Origin: Litsea cubeba
Lineage: Eukaryota; Streptophyta; Magnoliopsida; Laurales; Lauraceae
DNA: 64,000 nt
Direction: 5' to 3'
Assembly (NCBI GenBank): GCA_012931725.1
Contig: WHSA01000445.1
Location: 186,001 to 250,000 of the forward strand
In this document: positions 1-11,149 of the stretch, one piece after another
Layout: every line of letters starts with the position of its first letter
How positions within the stretch are numbered: position 1 is the first letter of the stretch
The notes under the pieces: generated by a model
Databases searched by the model: none
What the model was told of the DNA's origin: nothing
The model's input: only the letters and a program-made list of their open reading frames with translations
Translations under genes and position numbers: made by a program

Positions 1-1665
1 AATGACCCACATAAAAGGAAACATATATGCATAATAGACCCGAATAATAATGCTCCGACACAAGAATCCTAAGTCCAAATGAAGGGCCGGCCAATCCATA
101 TCATAGTCAAATCACATATATCTAATTTGCCAAGCCACCTCATAATCCATAATACAAAGTAGGGTATGCATCTAAAGGAATACATAACCTAAACCAATAT
201 ATGCATGCAAATACAAAGGTTAAGACATATTATAAATCGATCCTAAGGTTAAACGTATACTCATATACCCGTTAACACACAATAATAACGCTAGTAAGTT
301 AAGGACGTTACATCTCTCGAAATTCATGGTGCATAGATCCAATGAAGGATTTCCAATAGAGATGTATTGACCCTTTCTCGCTAGAGTTCATTAAAATCAT
401 AACAGGTAATTGAATCCTACGTCCATAAGATACCGTATGCCCAAAGACGGTTCTTATGTCAAGTCCAGGTAGATAATTTAAGGTTATTAGATCCATATAA
501 AGTCCCATACACGATATCATAAATCCCCAAAATAATCAGAGCCAAAACAATGAAAAATAAACACAAATTGCCTAAGTACACTGAACGTTCGAACGTACGA
601 GACCAACGTTCGAACGTTCAGGGTCTCGGGTTTTTGGCTTAGGGGCGAGCAGACTCGAACGTTCGAACGCACGAAGGGAACGTTCGACGTCTCTGTCATT
701 TTGGCTCAGACGATTCTGAACTCACTCGTTCGAACGTTCCAAAGCAACGTTCGAACGTTTGACGTTCAGAATGTTGTCCGAGTTCGTACAGTCACAGAAA
801 TTGGGGTTTTTTTCCCTATTTATCCATTTTCCTCTCTTTTCCTAAAGAGAGTGCATCCCATTCAAATTCACACGAATCATAACATTAGAAAGAGAATGGA
901 ATCCACATATCCATTCATAAAATCCTAATCTAACATTATCATTTAGAAAAGGGCAATTAGACAAACCTATATGCATTAGATAGGAATCAAAGATCAATTA
1001 ACGCATTCAATAACAAATTATAATAATGTACTTGCCTTAGATCCGAAGTTGAAGAAATGTGCAGTAGGTTTCCTAACCAAAACCCAAATCGAGATTACCG
1101 CGGCGCTCGATCACAATCCTAACACCGATCTGTCATAAAAGATGGGATAGAAATGTTCATATGAACAGATCTATGGTATTCCTACCCAAAACCTAACATT
1201 GGAAAGAATAAGAAAATAACCTAATAGTACAGATCTATTCCTAATGGTTTGAGGATAGTATTACCTGAGATAAGAAAGTCGAACTAAGAATGATGGTATC
1301 TTCAGATCTTGATTCTAATGGCTGGATCTTAAGGTTGCAGAGGTTTGGGAAGTTGGAAGAGGAAGAAGACGAACAGGGAATGGGAAAAGTTGCAGAGATT
1401 AGTGGGGAGAGATAAGGACGTGCGGTTATTTAAAAGAAGGGATTAGGTTAAGTATTGGGCTTAAGTCATTGGGTCGGGTCAAACTGCGGGTCAAGACATC
1501 TACCCATTAACCCAACTCACCAATCTACGCATCTGATCTAACGTGTGCCCCACTTAATCCTAACCACTTAAATAACTAAAATACATTCCATTAAAATAAT
1601 AATAATAATAATATCTAATTAAAAATATATATTAAATATATTAATAGTGGGACCGGGATCTTACA
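1..1665 (-). mobile_element. Tekay-3: partial LTR of a gypsy element, cut by the window edge
   Basis: The right end reads CGGGATCTTACA, so the minus strand starts TGTAAGATCCCGGTCC. This resembles the TGTAAGACCCCGACCC start of the two Tekay LTRs further right. The element is joined at 1666 to the middle of a Tat reverse transcriptase (GCTATGATGAAAATATTCC), which is continuous at 27810 in Tat-2. It is therefore an insertion, and GCTAT (1666-1670) would be one copy of the target duplication. I see no primer-binding site (GCTCTGATACCA on this strand) and no coding frame, so the visible 1.66 kb is probably all LTR. A TTTTAAATAA-like box near 1425-1435 on the minus strand may be its promoter. An AAT microsatellite lies at about 1597-1612. 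Family assignment rests on the terminus and on a palindrome array resembling in style those of the Tekay LTRs. Confidence 0.65.
577..765. repeat. Array of AACGTTCGAACGTT-type palindromes in the Tekay-3 LTR
   Basis: At least five copies of the palindrome core GTTCGAAC, mostly extended to AACGTTCGAACGTT, are spaced by 15-50 bp. Imperfect flanking copies occur, for example GTTCGAACGCACG and GTTCGACGTC. The array lies about 0.9-1.1 kb from the LTR terminus. I see no coding potential. Confidence 0.85.
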
Positions 1666-1668
1666 GCT

Positions 1669-2652
1669 ATGATGAAAATATTCCAAGATATGCAGCACAA
1701 GACGGTTGAATGTTACGTTGATGACCTCGCCGTCAAAAGCAAAAGAAAAGAAGATCATCTCGAAGACCTTCGAGAAGTCTTCCTCCGGCTTCGCAAACAC
1801 AAACTGCGAATGAATCCATTGAAATGCTTCTTCGGCGTCTCGTCGGGTAAGTTCCTCGGATTCTTAGTTCGGAAAGCTGGAATAGAGCTTGACCCCATAA
1901 AAGTCAAAGCCATTCTAGAAATGCCCTCTCCAAGAACCTTGAGAGAACTCAAAGGGCTTCAAGGGAGATTGGCCTACATCAGACGGTTCATCTCCAATCT
2001 TTCGGGGAAATGACGTCCATTCTCCCGGTTGATGAAAAAAGGTATAAACTTTGTCTGGGATGCTGACTGTGAAGCTGCTTTCCAAGACATCAAGTCATAC
2101 CTGACAAAACCTCCAGTGTTAGCTGCTCCTACCACTGGAAAACCATTCATCTTGTACACAAGAGCCCTTGATCACTCTTTGGGAGCTCTGCTTGCGCAAG
2201 AAAATGATCAGAGAAAAGAAGCTGCTCTATATTACCTCAGCCGCATGCTAGTAGGTGCAGAGCATCGCTACTCTCCAGTCGAAAAAGAATGTCTTGCAGT
2301 GATGTTCGCCGTACAAAAGCTGCGTCACTACTTGCTTTCCAACACAGTCTACCTGGTCTCGAGGGTCAACCTCTTGAAGGTCCTTGTCACAAAGGCAGGT
2401 TCTCTCAATGCTCGACTGGCAAAATGGTCCATCCTTCTGTCACAATTTGATATTAGGTATGTACCACAAAAAGCAATCAAAGGGCAAGCTCTAGCGGACT
2501 TCCTCGCAGAGCATCCATTGCCTAAAGATTCTCCACTCAGAGATGATCTCCCAGACGAACCAGTCTACAATGTGGAGACTTTCTCACAAAGTGCCTCCTG
2601 GGACATGTACATTGACGGTGCAACCAGGACAAATGAAAAAAAAGACAGCTGA
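1669..2652 (+). pseudogene. Tat-1 pol, reverse transcriptase C-terminal half and RNase H (broken)
   Basis: The frame enters at MMKIFQDMQ and shows the intact RT catalytic motif YVDD (VECYVDDLAVKS) about 15 residues in. The RT connection follows (LRELKGLQGRLAYIRRFI), then RNase H (ILYTRALDHSLGALLAQE, AEHRYSPVEKECLAVMFA). At about 2595-2640 begins the second RNase H (WDMYIDGATRTNE). Lesions: a TGA at 2011-2013 where Tat-2 has TGC (Cys), and two extra A residues in the A-run at about 2636-2643, which shift the frame out of the second RNase H. The N-terminal part of RT is missing because Tekay-3 sits at 1-1665. Identity of domains is clear; function is lost. Confidence 0.92.
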
Positions 2653-4393
2653 TCTCGGGAGTTGGCATCCTCTTTGTTAGCCCCGACAAATACATGATTT
2701 CACACGCTTTCTCGCTACTGGAACCATGCACAAACAATGCAGCTGAATATCAAGCTCTGATCTTAGGATTGGAACTCGCCATCGAATCCGGTATCACCAT
2801 GCTGGAAGTCTTTGGAGACTCTCAACTGATCGTCAACCAGATGAATCAGAAATCTGAAGTCAGGAAGCCAGATTTGTTGCCCTACTACAACAAGGCACAA
2901 TCACTTCTGCAAAAGTTTGACATCTGTCACATCACCCACATTCGTAGAGGTGAAAACATACGTGCAGATGCCCTAGCCGGACTTGCCGCATCCATGGCAA
3001 TCCAGGAAGGGGAAAACATGCAAATCACAGTGTGCGAAAGGAGAATCCTTCCTCCTCTTAACACACACCAAGCAGTTGCTGAATGCCACCAAGTGGTCGG
3101 AAGTCGGATTTCAATCCTTCAAACTTCAATTGGCGACTGGAGGGACCCGTTCATTGATTACATTATGTTCGGAATCCTACCTGAAGATCCAAAAGAACGG
3201 GTAAGCATCCAAAGGCGAACCCCAAGCTTCCATTTGGATATTCCTTCAAAAATCCTTTACAGGAAATCCTTCAACGGAGTACTTCTACGCTGCTTGTCAC
3301 AACAAGAGGCTGAAGAAACACTCAAAGAAGTTCATGCTGGTCTTTGCGGAGCTCATCAGGCTGGACCTAAGCTCTATGATCAGATAAAAAGGTTAGGATA
3401 TTACTGGCCTACCATGGTAGCTGATGCAATGCAATTTGCTAAGCGCTGCCAACAATGCCAAGTTCATGGAGATTACATTCACATGCCTCCAGAATGGCTG
3501 CATCCTACAGCGATCTCATGGCCTTTCGAAGCCTGGGGTATGGACATCATAGGTCCTATTTCTCCCCCTTCAAGCAAAGGTCATCGCTTCATCTTCGCCG
3601 CTACGGACTACTTCTCCAAGTGGTCAGAGGCATTTGCGTTAACGAAATGAAGACCTCATCAGTCCTTCAGTTCCTACGCACCAACATCATTTGTCGTTTC
3701 GGCATACCCAAAAGATTCGTCCATGATAACGGACCACAGTTCCGGGATCATCGATTCTACAGGTTCTGTGACAAATACAAAATCCAAAGCTGTCCTTCGA
3801 CTCCATACAATCCGGCAGCAAACGGGTTAGCAGAAGCTTTCAACAAGACACTCTGCAAAATCCTCAAAAAAATGGTCTCTAGTCACAAAAGAGATTGGAG
3901 CGACAAAATGTCTGAAGCTTTGTGGGCCTATCGAACCACCGTTCGAGGACCAACCCATAGCACACCATTCTCCTTGGTCTATGGATGCGAAGCTGTCGTG
4001 CCCTTGGAAGTACAAATTCCTTCCTTGAGGGTATCCTTGCAAAATGACATGACTCAAGAAAGCAATGTCAAATTGCGGCTCCATGAGCTGGACAATCTCG
4101 ATGAGAGACGGCTCGAAGCTCAACAAAGCATTGAACTTTACCAAGCACGTATGGGAGGATCTTTCGATAAAAAGGTCAGGCAACGCGCCTACAAAAAGAG
4201 TGACTTGGTTCTTGCGGTAAAAAGACCAATGGTCTTCGCTCACAAGTCTAAAGGCAAATTTGAGCCAAAATGGGAGGGACCCTACGTCATCGACAAAGTT
4301 TTCTCCAATGGCGCATACGCACTCCTAAACATGGAAGGTGACAGATGTATGCTGCCCATCAACGGCAAGTTCTTAAAGCGGTACTACCCTTGA
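2653..4393 (+). pseudogene. Tat-1 pol, second (archaeal-type) RNase H and integrase (broken)
   Basis: The second RNase H continues with NNAAEYQALILGLELA, EVFGDSQLIVNQ and ENIRADALAGLA, holding the E, D and D that complete the catalytic set begun by IDGA before the frameshift. The integrase follows: zinc-binding HAGLCGAHQAG with CQQCQVHGD, catalytic Asp in WGMDIIGP, second Asp in VHDNGPQF, and Glu in NGLAEAFNKTL. The C-terminal region ends KFLKRYYP with a natural stop. A one-base deletion at 3640/3641 (Tat-2 has TTCAACG, Tat-1 TTAACG) splits the integrase between the first and second catalytic Asp. It is otherwise well preserved. In the family this enzyme inserts the cDNA into chromosomes. Confidence 0.92.
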
Positions 4394-4747
4394 AGACTTA
4401 CCCAACTGGGTAAGAGCAATGCCTGTACGGCCAAAACCGGTTTCTAGGTACACGCTCGTTAAACCCACCCTTTTTTTAGAATTTTCATGTCAAATATTGA
4501 AATTTCTAGAAATCTAAAACAATGCTTACTTTCATCATTTCATTGTTCAAAAAAAAATCCAAGTTTAGGAATCTTTCCCTAACTTGACCAAAATTTTCAA
4601 CCCTTGAACCCAAAATTCATGGTTTGAAACAAAATCCGGATTCAGGGATTCCCACCCTAGTCCACCCTGCCTTTTACCGCCAAAATGGTTTTAGGTCAAA
4701 ACTTATGACCCTCGTGTCTTTAAACAAAAAAAAAATTGGTTTTTCAA
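4394..4747 (+). other. Spacer after the Tat-1 integrase
   Basis: Non-coding 354 bp, conserved in Tat-2 at 30540-30890. It holds a short inverted motif (ACTTACCCAACTGGGTAAG, about 4397-4415) just after the pol stop codon. I see no gene in it. Confidence 0.6.
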
Positions 4748-5206
4748 AAACCGCGAGGAAGCGACACTTAGTCGATACTCGCATAAATCGGAAGCAAGCG
4801 AACCACGTTCGACACTTCCAAAATCGCAAGGAAGCGACATTTCGTCGATACTTGCAAAATCCAAAACCGTGGAAACGCAACATTTTAGTTGATATCCATA
4901 ACCCAAAGGTTCGAAAAAACCTAAAAAAACTGTGGAGACGCAACATTTCAGTTGATATCTATGACCCAAAGGTTCGAGGAAAACCACAAATTCAAAAATC
5001 GTGGGGAAACGACATCAAGTCAGTACCTGCAAAACCAAAATTTTTGAAAAGCAAGGATGCGACATTCCATCGATACTTGCACCCAAATCCGCGAGGATGC
5101 GACATTCCATCGATACTCGCAACCGAATGAGCAAGGATGCGACATTCCATCGATACTTGCAAGAACATTCAGCAGGGAGGCGACTTTTAGTCGATACTTG
5201 CATTTT
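4748..5206 (+). repeat. Tandem array I of Tat-1 (GCGACATT...CGATACTTGCA units)
   Basis: About ten degenerate units of roughly 45-55 bp are built on GCGACATTCCATCGATA followed by CTTGCA or CTCGCA. Later units are the most alike (5056-5206). The array starts about 350 bp after integrase. Tat-2 has the same array, shorter, at 30893-31281. Such variable tandem arrays between integrase and 3' LTR are known in Tat/Ogre elements. Open frames across it are by-products of the repeat. Confidence 0.9.
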
Positions 5207-5218
5207 TTGAAAACCAAA

Positions 5219-5545
5219 ACCGGCTATAAATGCCATCAAAAACAGGCTATAAATGCCACAAACAGGCTATAAATGCCACAAACAGGCTATAAATGCCACA
5301 AACCGGCTATCAATGCCACCAAAACAAAACCGGCTATCAATGCCACAAACAAAAAAAAAAACTTGGATTTCAAAAAAAAAAAACGGCTATAAATGCCACA
5401 AAACAAACCGGCTATCAATGCCACCAAAATTGGCTATAGATGCCACAAACAAAAAAAACTCGGCTATCAATGCCACAAGAAAAGCTGGCTCTCATGCCAA
5501 AATTGGCTTCCATGCCACAAACAAAAACCTGGCTTTCACGCCAAA
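5219..5545 (+). repeat. Tandem array II of Tat-1 (GGCTATAAATGCCACAAA units)
   Basis: More than ten short units of about 18-24 bp carry the core GGCTATAAATGCC or GGCTATCAATGCC separated by A/C-rich linkers. The core is a near palindrome (GGC...GCC). The same core recurs in the Tat LTR at 25012-25085. Tat-2 carries the matching array at 31303-31570. Confidence 0.9.
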
Positions 5546-5589
5546 ACAATCACTTGACAAAAGATTTTCACAAAATGACAACCTTTTGA

Positions 5590-5860
5590 TCAAATCCCAT
5601 TTAGCAATTACTTTTATCACAAAAAGATTCAAGTGAGCGTAGGGATAACAAAAAAAAAAAGAAGAGCATCCCATTTAGCAATTACTTTTATCACAAAAAG
5701 ATTCAAGTGAGCGTAGGGATAACAAAAAAAAAGAAGAAAAATAGTACCAAAAAATACATGTGGTACCAAAAAAAGAGAGAGAAAGTGTTCACAAGCACTA
5801 CAAAAAAATAAAGTACCAAAAAATACAAGTGGTACCAAAAAAAAAAAAAGAAAAGAGAGA
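5590..5860 (+). repeat. Short direct duplications downstream of array II
   Basis: A segment of about 68 bp (CCCATTTAGCAATTAC ... GCGTAGGGATAAC) occurs twice in tandem at about 5596-5660 and 5668-5730. Tat-2 has it once (31623-31680). Next come two copies of GGTACCAAAAAA with GTTCACAAGCACTAC; Tat-2 has about three. This strip lies just 3' of the antisense gene stop, so on the minus strand it would be its 3' untranslated region. Confidence 0.75.
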
Positions 5861-5908
5861 AGGATGGTTTCTGTAAAAAAAAAAATAATAATAATAATAT
5901 ACAGGAGC

Positions 5909-6843
5909 TCAATCAAAAATGGTCTCCAGCCAAGAGTTCAGCTCCCCAAGCAAACTTTTAGCCTCATCCGTCAAGGATTCCAAGGCACGCTTCTTCAGGA
6001 ACCTGCCATGAGATGCTGGAGTGGGCTGTACCCCTTCTCTCACACCAGGAAGCTTACCTCGAGCAGTTTGCCATTGTTCCTCCTCATCAGACTTCCTTTT
6101 GAGAACCCGTTCGGCATCTGCAACCTGGTGAATCAGAGCACTCTCCCTGTCGCGAGCCTCTATTATGGCGGTCCACTTGGCAGCGACTTGTGCCTGCAAA
6201 TGCTCAAGACGTTTCCTGGCCTCATCGACCTCCCTGTCAAGGATGTTAAGGTCATGTGTCAGCCTGATGATGGCTAGCTCTTCTAAGTTCCTCTTTCGGA
6301 CTGCCTGCTTCTTGCTTTCTGTAGCCTCATCCAGGTCAGACTTAGCCTTATCAGCAGGGTCCAGGAACATCTCCTTGAAGAACTGGTCATCAGCCAAACT
6401 CACGGTCTCAAACCACTTGTCACCCAGTGCAATGATCCTATCAACGATCGCCCTGGCACCTGTGACATCCGTACCAGCTTCTTCAGCATCACTGAGAATC
6501 TCCTGCACATGCTGGATCATGCCAAATCCGGCTTCCAAGTGCCCAGAAAAGAGAGTCTCAATCCAAGAGCTCAGAACTCGCACCACCACCTTCTTCGCAA
6601 AAAGAAGAGATGGCCCAGCTGAAGATTCGCCCAACTCCGTTGGTCGGCTACTCATATCATCATCTGTTGAAAGAGTAACAAAAGAACTCTTTCCAGCCGA
6701 AGCTACTCCTGCTCGGGAAGGAATCTCAGCGCGAGGAATCTCCTCAATATTGTCAGAGCTGGTCCCAGGAATCTCTACCTCTGGATCAACCTCTGGCACC
6801 TCTTGCTCTGGAAGCGACGGGTCCTCCTCTGCCACTTCAAAAC
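5909..6843 (-). pseudogene. Tat-1 antisense gene, exon 5 (coiled-coil C-terminus)
   Basis: Minus-strand open frame of 312 codons. It starts at an acceptor reading TTTCCTTTGCAG|GT and ends with TGA at 5909-5911. The first third is acidic and Ser/Pro-rich (EVPEVDPEVEIPGTSS). The middle is helical (VVRVLSSWIETLFSGHLEAG). Plus positions about 6070-6350 encode a long charged coiled coil (LDREVDEARKRLEHLQAQV). This exon is itself undamaged in Tat-1. The matching exon in Tat-2 (31891-32480 plus 43649-44007) is interrupted by Tekay-2. Antisense extra frames after integrase are known in some Tat elements; the cellular role of the protein is unknown. Confidence 0.82.
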
Positions 6844-6918
6844 CTGCAAAGGAAACACAAAAAGGTATGAATATGACCCTGTTTGAAAATCATTATCAGA
6901 GTTATAACTACAAAATAC
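6844..6918 (-). other. Predicted intron 4 of the Tat-1 antisense gene
   Basis: The 75-nt minus-strand intron has donor GAAG|GTATTT and acceptor CTTTGCAG|GTTTTG after a pyrimidine-rich tract. It is phase 1 (G|GT makes a Gly codon). The same sites occur in Tat-2 at 44008-44082. Predicted from sequence only. Confidence 0.7.
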
Positions 6919-7029
6919 CTTCTTCGACGACTGGTGGAACACTTTCCTCCTCCATGAACTCATCGGAAGCATCATCAACATTTGCGTCTATCGATGGTTC
7001 AAAGTCATCGGAATCCTGTGGCAAGTCAG
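6919..7029 (-). pseudogene. Tat-1 antisense gene, exon 4
   Basis: A 111-nt exon (37 codons, phase 1 to phase 1) encoding an acidic stretch with DSDDFEPSIDANVDDASDEF and MEEESVPPVVEEG. Flanking sites are TTTGTCAG|CT and GAAG|GT. Open in Tat-1. In Tat-2 (44083-44192) the same exon has CAG to TAG and a one-base deletion. Confidence 0.72.
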
Positions 7030-7101
7030 CTGACAAAAAAAAATGTGTTAGCAAACCGAGTCACAAACAAAAAAAAAGAGGGGGAGCAAAAGAAGTCGTA
7101 C
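7030..7101 (-). other. Predicted intron 3 of the Tat-1 antisense gene
   Basis: The 72-nt minus-strand intron has donor ATTG|GTACGA and a T-rich tract leading to GTCAG|CTGAC. It is phase 1. Counterpart in Tat-2: 44193-44268 with acceptor TTGCCAG. Confidence 0.7.
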
Positions 7102-7215
7102 CAATTGGAGATTCTGGATTTACTCCAGAGCCCCTCGGTTCTTCTTCAGGTGCCTCAACAGGATCCATCACCACGTCATCGGTTGGGACCTCAGGCATCA
7201 CCAAGTCTTCCTCTG
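7102..7215 (-). pseudogene. Tat-1 antisense gene, exon 3
   Basis: A 114-nt symmetric phase-1 exon encoding acidic AEEDLVMPEVPTDDVV and APEEEPRGSGVNPESP. The acceptor is a T-run ending in TTAG|CAGAGG and the donor is ATTG|GTACGA. Tat-2 has the same length exon at 44269-44382 with the same reading frame. Confidence 0.74.
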
Positions 7216-7312
7216 CTAAAAAAAAAAGAGAAAAGCAGAAAACAAGAAGCAAATCATAACATGGAAAAAATCCCATGAAAAGAAATGGAAAGAGAAAAAG
7301 GAAGAATCATAC
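7216..7312 (-). other. Predicted intron 2 of the Tat-1 antisense gene
   Basis: The 97-nt minus-strand intron has donor GAAG|GTATGA and acceptor TTTTTTTTAG|CA. It is phase 1. Counterpart in Tat-2: 44383-44475. Confidence 0.7.
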
Positions 7313-8588
7313 CTTCACCGACGGTCTCTTCTTCTCGGCTTCTCTTCTCTGGAGGCTCGTCAGCATCCATTGGCACATCCTCATTGATAGTAAGAGGAAC
7401 TTCCAAGTTAGGAGAGTCCTCATGCTGCCCCTGGCTGCGATGATGACTCCTCCTCCTCTTACCTCTGCGGGCTCGCTTCTTAGAGGAACCTGCCCGCTGT
7501 CAGAGTCAGCTTTCCCACTTGACTCCTCACTGGATGGTCTGCTCTTGCCAGTAGACTCCACGAAAGCTTGCCTCTGTGCCGCTTGCATCCAAGCGCCAAG
7601 TTCGGCTTCCTCCTGTTCTAGCTGCTCCAAAGCCTCATCAGGTATCTCTCGAACAGCTTCAGAACCGATGACGCCCCTGGTCACCGAGAAAGCCTATCTT
7701 GTGCTTCTCTCCAGAAAGGAAGGCCCAAACTTCCTCTCGCCGGATGCCATCCGACTTTCCAAGGCCCTTTCCAGATGCCAGCTTCACATCAAGCTCCTTC
7801 TTGGAAAGCCCCCGATATGCCGAAAAAGCTCTCCGCGAACCACTTCGCAAAGCCGGCAGTCCGGGAAGTCAGCAAAACAGGATAAGAAATCATGGCTGCA
7901 GTGTCTTCAGCACTATAGAAAGCCCATGCATTTCTCCCGTCCTGTAAGCCTCCAAAGCGCTTCACCATGCTTGAAGGCGCTCCAACAACGCCTTGAGAAA
8001 AGCCCAGCTGCAAAGCAAAGCGGGAGGGTACATACGGCTGGATGTCGACGAAAAGATGTCTGCGGTACACCATCGTGCCGACACGTATGCTGAAAAGCCA
8101 CTCTCTCTCTGCATTTGTCAAGGAATAATGCCTTCCCGACCCCGCCCTGGTAGAGTCTCGGGAGGCACCAAAATCAAAAGCCTTCTTCCGCAACTCCGGA
8201 GAAAGCTTCACTGAAGACTGCCCCATCTCGACGTCCCTGAACCGTCGGATCCTCATGCGGGCAAACAAAAGTGATTCGGACACGGCTTTGCCCTTAGCCA
8301 GTCGAATCATCAGAGGATCATCATCCTGAGTAGCACCCAGCCGATGGAAGCCAGGACAGTGGTATACATACCACGAATAAAAGACATGGGCTGAAAATAC
8401 CCTATTCATGGGAAGCCCAAGCCGAACCAAAAAAGCAGCAGCCTGCAGTTCGGTACACAAGTAGGAGTAAAGAGCTGGCACCAAAGCAAGCTGCTCTCCA
8501 AACGCCATCTGACAAGCCTGAAAAATACAATGCGGCCTGATGTGCGTTCCATCTCCTCCAGCAAAAATAGCCTCACCAAGCCAATAAG
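7313..8588 (-). pseudogene. Tat-1 antisense gene, exon 2, C-terminal part (plant-mobile-domain-like)
   Basis: Continuation of the exon split by Tekay-1. It encodes LGEAIFAGGDGTHIRP, the helical block ELQAAAFLVRLGLPMNRVFS and HVFYSWYVYHCPGFHR, a basic stretch (MRIRRFRDVEMG), then a linker with EQLEQEEAELGAWMQAA and a Lys/Arg-rich region seen in Tat-2 (SSKKRARRSKRRR). The pattern fits the aminotransferase-like plant mobile domain, found in host MAIN-type proteins and in transposons. Two frameshifts relative to Tat-2: an extra C near 7674 and a missing C near 7492. Tekay-1 abuts at 8588 (TSD ATAAG). Assignment to the plant mobile domain is from pattern recognition, not a search. Confidence 0.72.
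8584..8588. repeat. Left target-site duplication of Tekay-1 (ATAAG)
   Basis: ATAAG directly precedes the LTR terminus TGTCGCG at 8589 and recurs at 19699-19703 after TCTTACA. The antisense frame reads through if the insertion is ignored. Confidence 0.95.
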
Positions 8589-10278
8589 TGTCGCGACCCC
8601 GGACCGAAAGGGGAAAGGATCGAGTCCGGGAGGTCGGGACGGTGGGTTGATGCCGCGCCACGTGCATCTCTTGGCTAAAACGCACACGGAATTAAAGAAT
8701 ATTTATCCGTGCACGTGATTTCCCACAGGGTTCCGCGGTGAGGATTATCTTTACACATCATCTCACATATAACCATATCAAACACATTCTCATAATTGCG
8801 GAAGCGTGTAGTAAACCATATTAATACCATTCAAATCCATAAACAAGACTGATTTATGGTTAACATAATAAGATATCAGGATGAGCAATGATCAAGCATG
8901 TTTTCCCCAAAAGTAAAGTTAAGTGTAATTACAAAATATCAGTTAATTAAAGCCCCCAAAATAACGGTCAACAGAGACCGTACAACCAAATGAAATCTAA
9001 AACAAAGATATCAAGTTCCCAAAGTGTATCGTTCTCAAGGCAAGGCCGAATGTCTACATGACATCATCGGCTTGCCACTCAATCACTCGTTGCGGTTCAC
9101 CGACCGCCTCCTCTGGCTCCTCCTCAATGGCAATAAGCTCGGGACCTGAGTACCAAAATAATTGGATCAGACACGACGGTCTGGCAGGTGGGTGAAAAGA
9201 TATAACAATAATAAACAATGATGCTATGCAAGAGTTAAGAAAACTTATGGATAAACACTGAACTTTGTAAAAGACAATGTATTATTTCCAAAGAAGTACA
9301 TATGCAATAAATCATGTGAGGTAACAAGGATTTGGAAACTGTCAAGATGGCAACCCCACAAGCTAGATCCTCCCTTCACCGAAGTGAAGAGAGCACATAC
9401 CCTAACAGGATCATTGACCTCAGTCACACGAGGTGAGGAGGAACAACGATAAACGGGATCATTGACCTCAGTCACACGAGGTGAGGAGGAACAACGATAA
9501 ATACTATAATATATATATACTATACAGGACCACGGTAGCGAACCGGGGTAAACTATGCAAATTCCAGACTGCAGCTGACTATCAGGAGGGGAAGGAACCC
9601 CAAGTCGGTGGATCAAACCGACGAGGTCGTCCAAGCTCAGTGGTGCCGACTCTTAGGTCAAATACGATAAATCAAATCATATGCACGGTAAGAAACGGGG
9701 GTGCCAAAATGCACAAAATACACATTCTCCTCGAGTTGCCATATACAAGTTAGCAAAAGCTAAACACATCACTTCTAGTATTCTTGGAACAGTCTAGTCA
9801 TATCAAGTTGATTTGAAATCCCAAATAGGAGTTTAGTTGAAAATCGAATACAAATAGTTTTCCCATCTTTATAGGCTAATAATGGAGTTCTAGAATTGAA
9901 TCAGTGTGAATAGGGTCCCGTATGTCAGTTATGATGAAATTTTGGTACTCTTTAAGAGTTAGGGACATTCCGGGGTCCTTATCCACATTGGTCAATCTAT
10001 ACAATCTCATGGAATCCCCCTGATGAGGTTTCCTCCTTCCTTCGGACTTCATACAATACCTTACCCATCCTTGAATAACATTGGGGCTCCAAACGATACT
10101 TCCACACTACAGCCCCTCACAATTTACCCCAATCTTTCATGGGTTTAAATGCATCAATACAGGTTCAATGTCTTCAATCAAGAAGATAAGGGATAGAGCT
10201 GAATTGGACTTGAGTATGGGCTTGGAATGAATCTGGAAAAATAGTTCCCACAACTCTCTTAATTACAGTTCATCTCAT

Positions 10279-10446
10279 TTCAGTCCGATCGATCGGACCT
10301 GAAGGGCGATCGATCGGTCCTGAAGACCCTCTCAGTTATTTACAGTCCGATCGATCGGACCTGATGGGCGATCGATCGGTCCTGAGAACCCTCTCAGTTA
10401 TTTACAGTCCGATCGATCGGACCTGATGGGCGATCGATCGGTCCTG
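10279..10446. repeat. CCGATCGATCGG palindrome array in the Tekay-1 3' LTR
   Basis: Three tandem units of about 60 bp. Each holds one CCGATCGATCGG and one GCGATCGATCGGTCC separated by CCTGATGGG. Units are joined by ACCCTCTCAGTTATTTACAG. Repeated in the other LTR at about 18316-18483. The related Tekay-2 LTRs have the same motif at 33703-33927 and 41774-41975. Confidence 0.92.
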
Positions 10447-11149
10447 TAGCGAATTTCAACTCCTTTGGTTGAATTCTTCTCTTGTCCAACTCCAATCCAT
10501 TTCCTTTCTTTCCCCTTCTTCCATACATATCTTCACAAACAATTGGGCTATTCCTTGATCTCATTATCTCATCAAATCATCATTTAAAATCAATAAGACT
10601 AAACCATCAAACATGATAAATCATTAAAACCATTAATGAAGACAAATCAAGACTTTGCATAAAACATGATAAAACACATGAGAATCATTTCATCCACTTG
10701 CCTTGGGTCCAAATGCAAATCAATTGAGCTCTAATCACCTCTTAGCCTCAATCAAACACCTATACACAAAACCCCCAAATCCAAACCCTAGATTAACAAA
10801 ATCCAATTAAAACAAAACGGAATCTTCCAATAATTGAAATATAGCTACCCTAGGGCCTAACAAACAAGATTATAAAACTTTAGGAAGATCACTTACAAGG
10901 AAGTTCTTCAAAAAGCAAGGTGTTGTCCAAAGTAAGTTTTGGAGTGGGCGGTTTTCTTCAAAAATGGTGTCAAGACGAAGGCCTTGAGATGAGGAAGAAG
11001 ATTATAGCAACTAATTTTCCATTAGCACTAGTTTAGTGTGGGATTGAAGATGAAGAAGCAAGAAAAGGTAAGGAAAAACCCTTAGGGCTGGGATTTCTCT
11101 TCTCCTCTAGGGTTTTTGTCAGAAATGGGAAAAAGAAGAAGAAACTTTC

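Noticed and set aside
1..1665. A host gene or promoter at the left edge
   Set aside because: Short frames only, no domain. The right border has an LTR terminus interrupting a Tat pol, so the segment is transposon.
4624..5130. 168-codon plus-strand frame over array I
   Set aside because: Frames exist on both strands because repeat units are near multiples of three. No domain, and lengths change with unit number.
5219..5545. Regular short repeats that could suggest a CRISPR-like array
   Set aside because: Spacers are short, A/C-rich and themselves repetitive. The setting is a plant retrotransposon and the same core occurs in the LTR; it is a tandem array.
7275..8093. 272-codon plus-strand frame opposite the antisense gene
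   Set aside because: Shadow of the minus-strand exon: no conserved motifs, and the minus strand has domain, splice-site and phase evidence.
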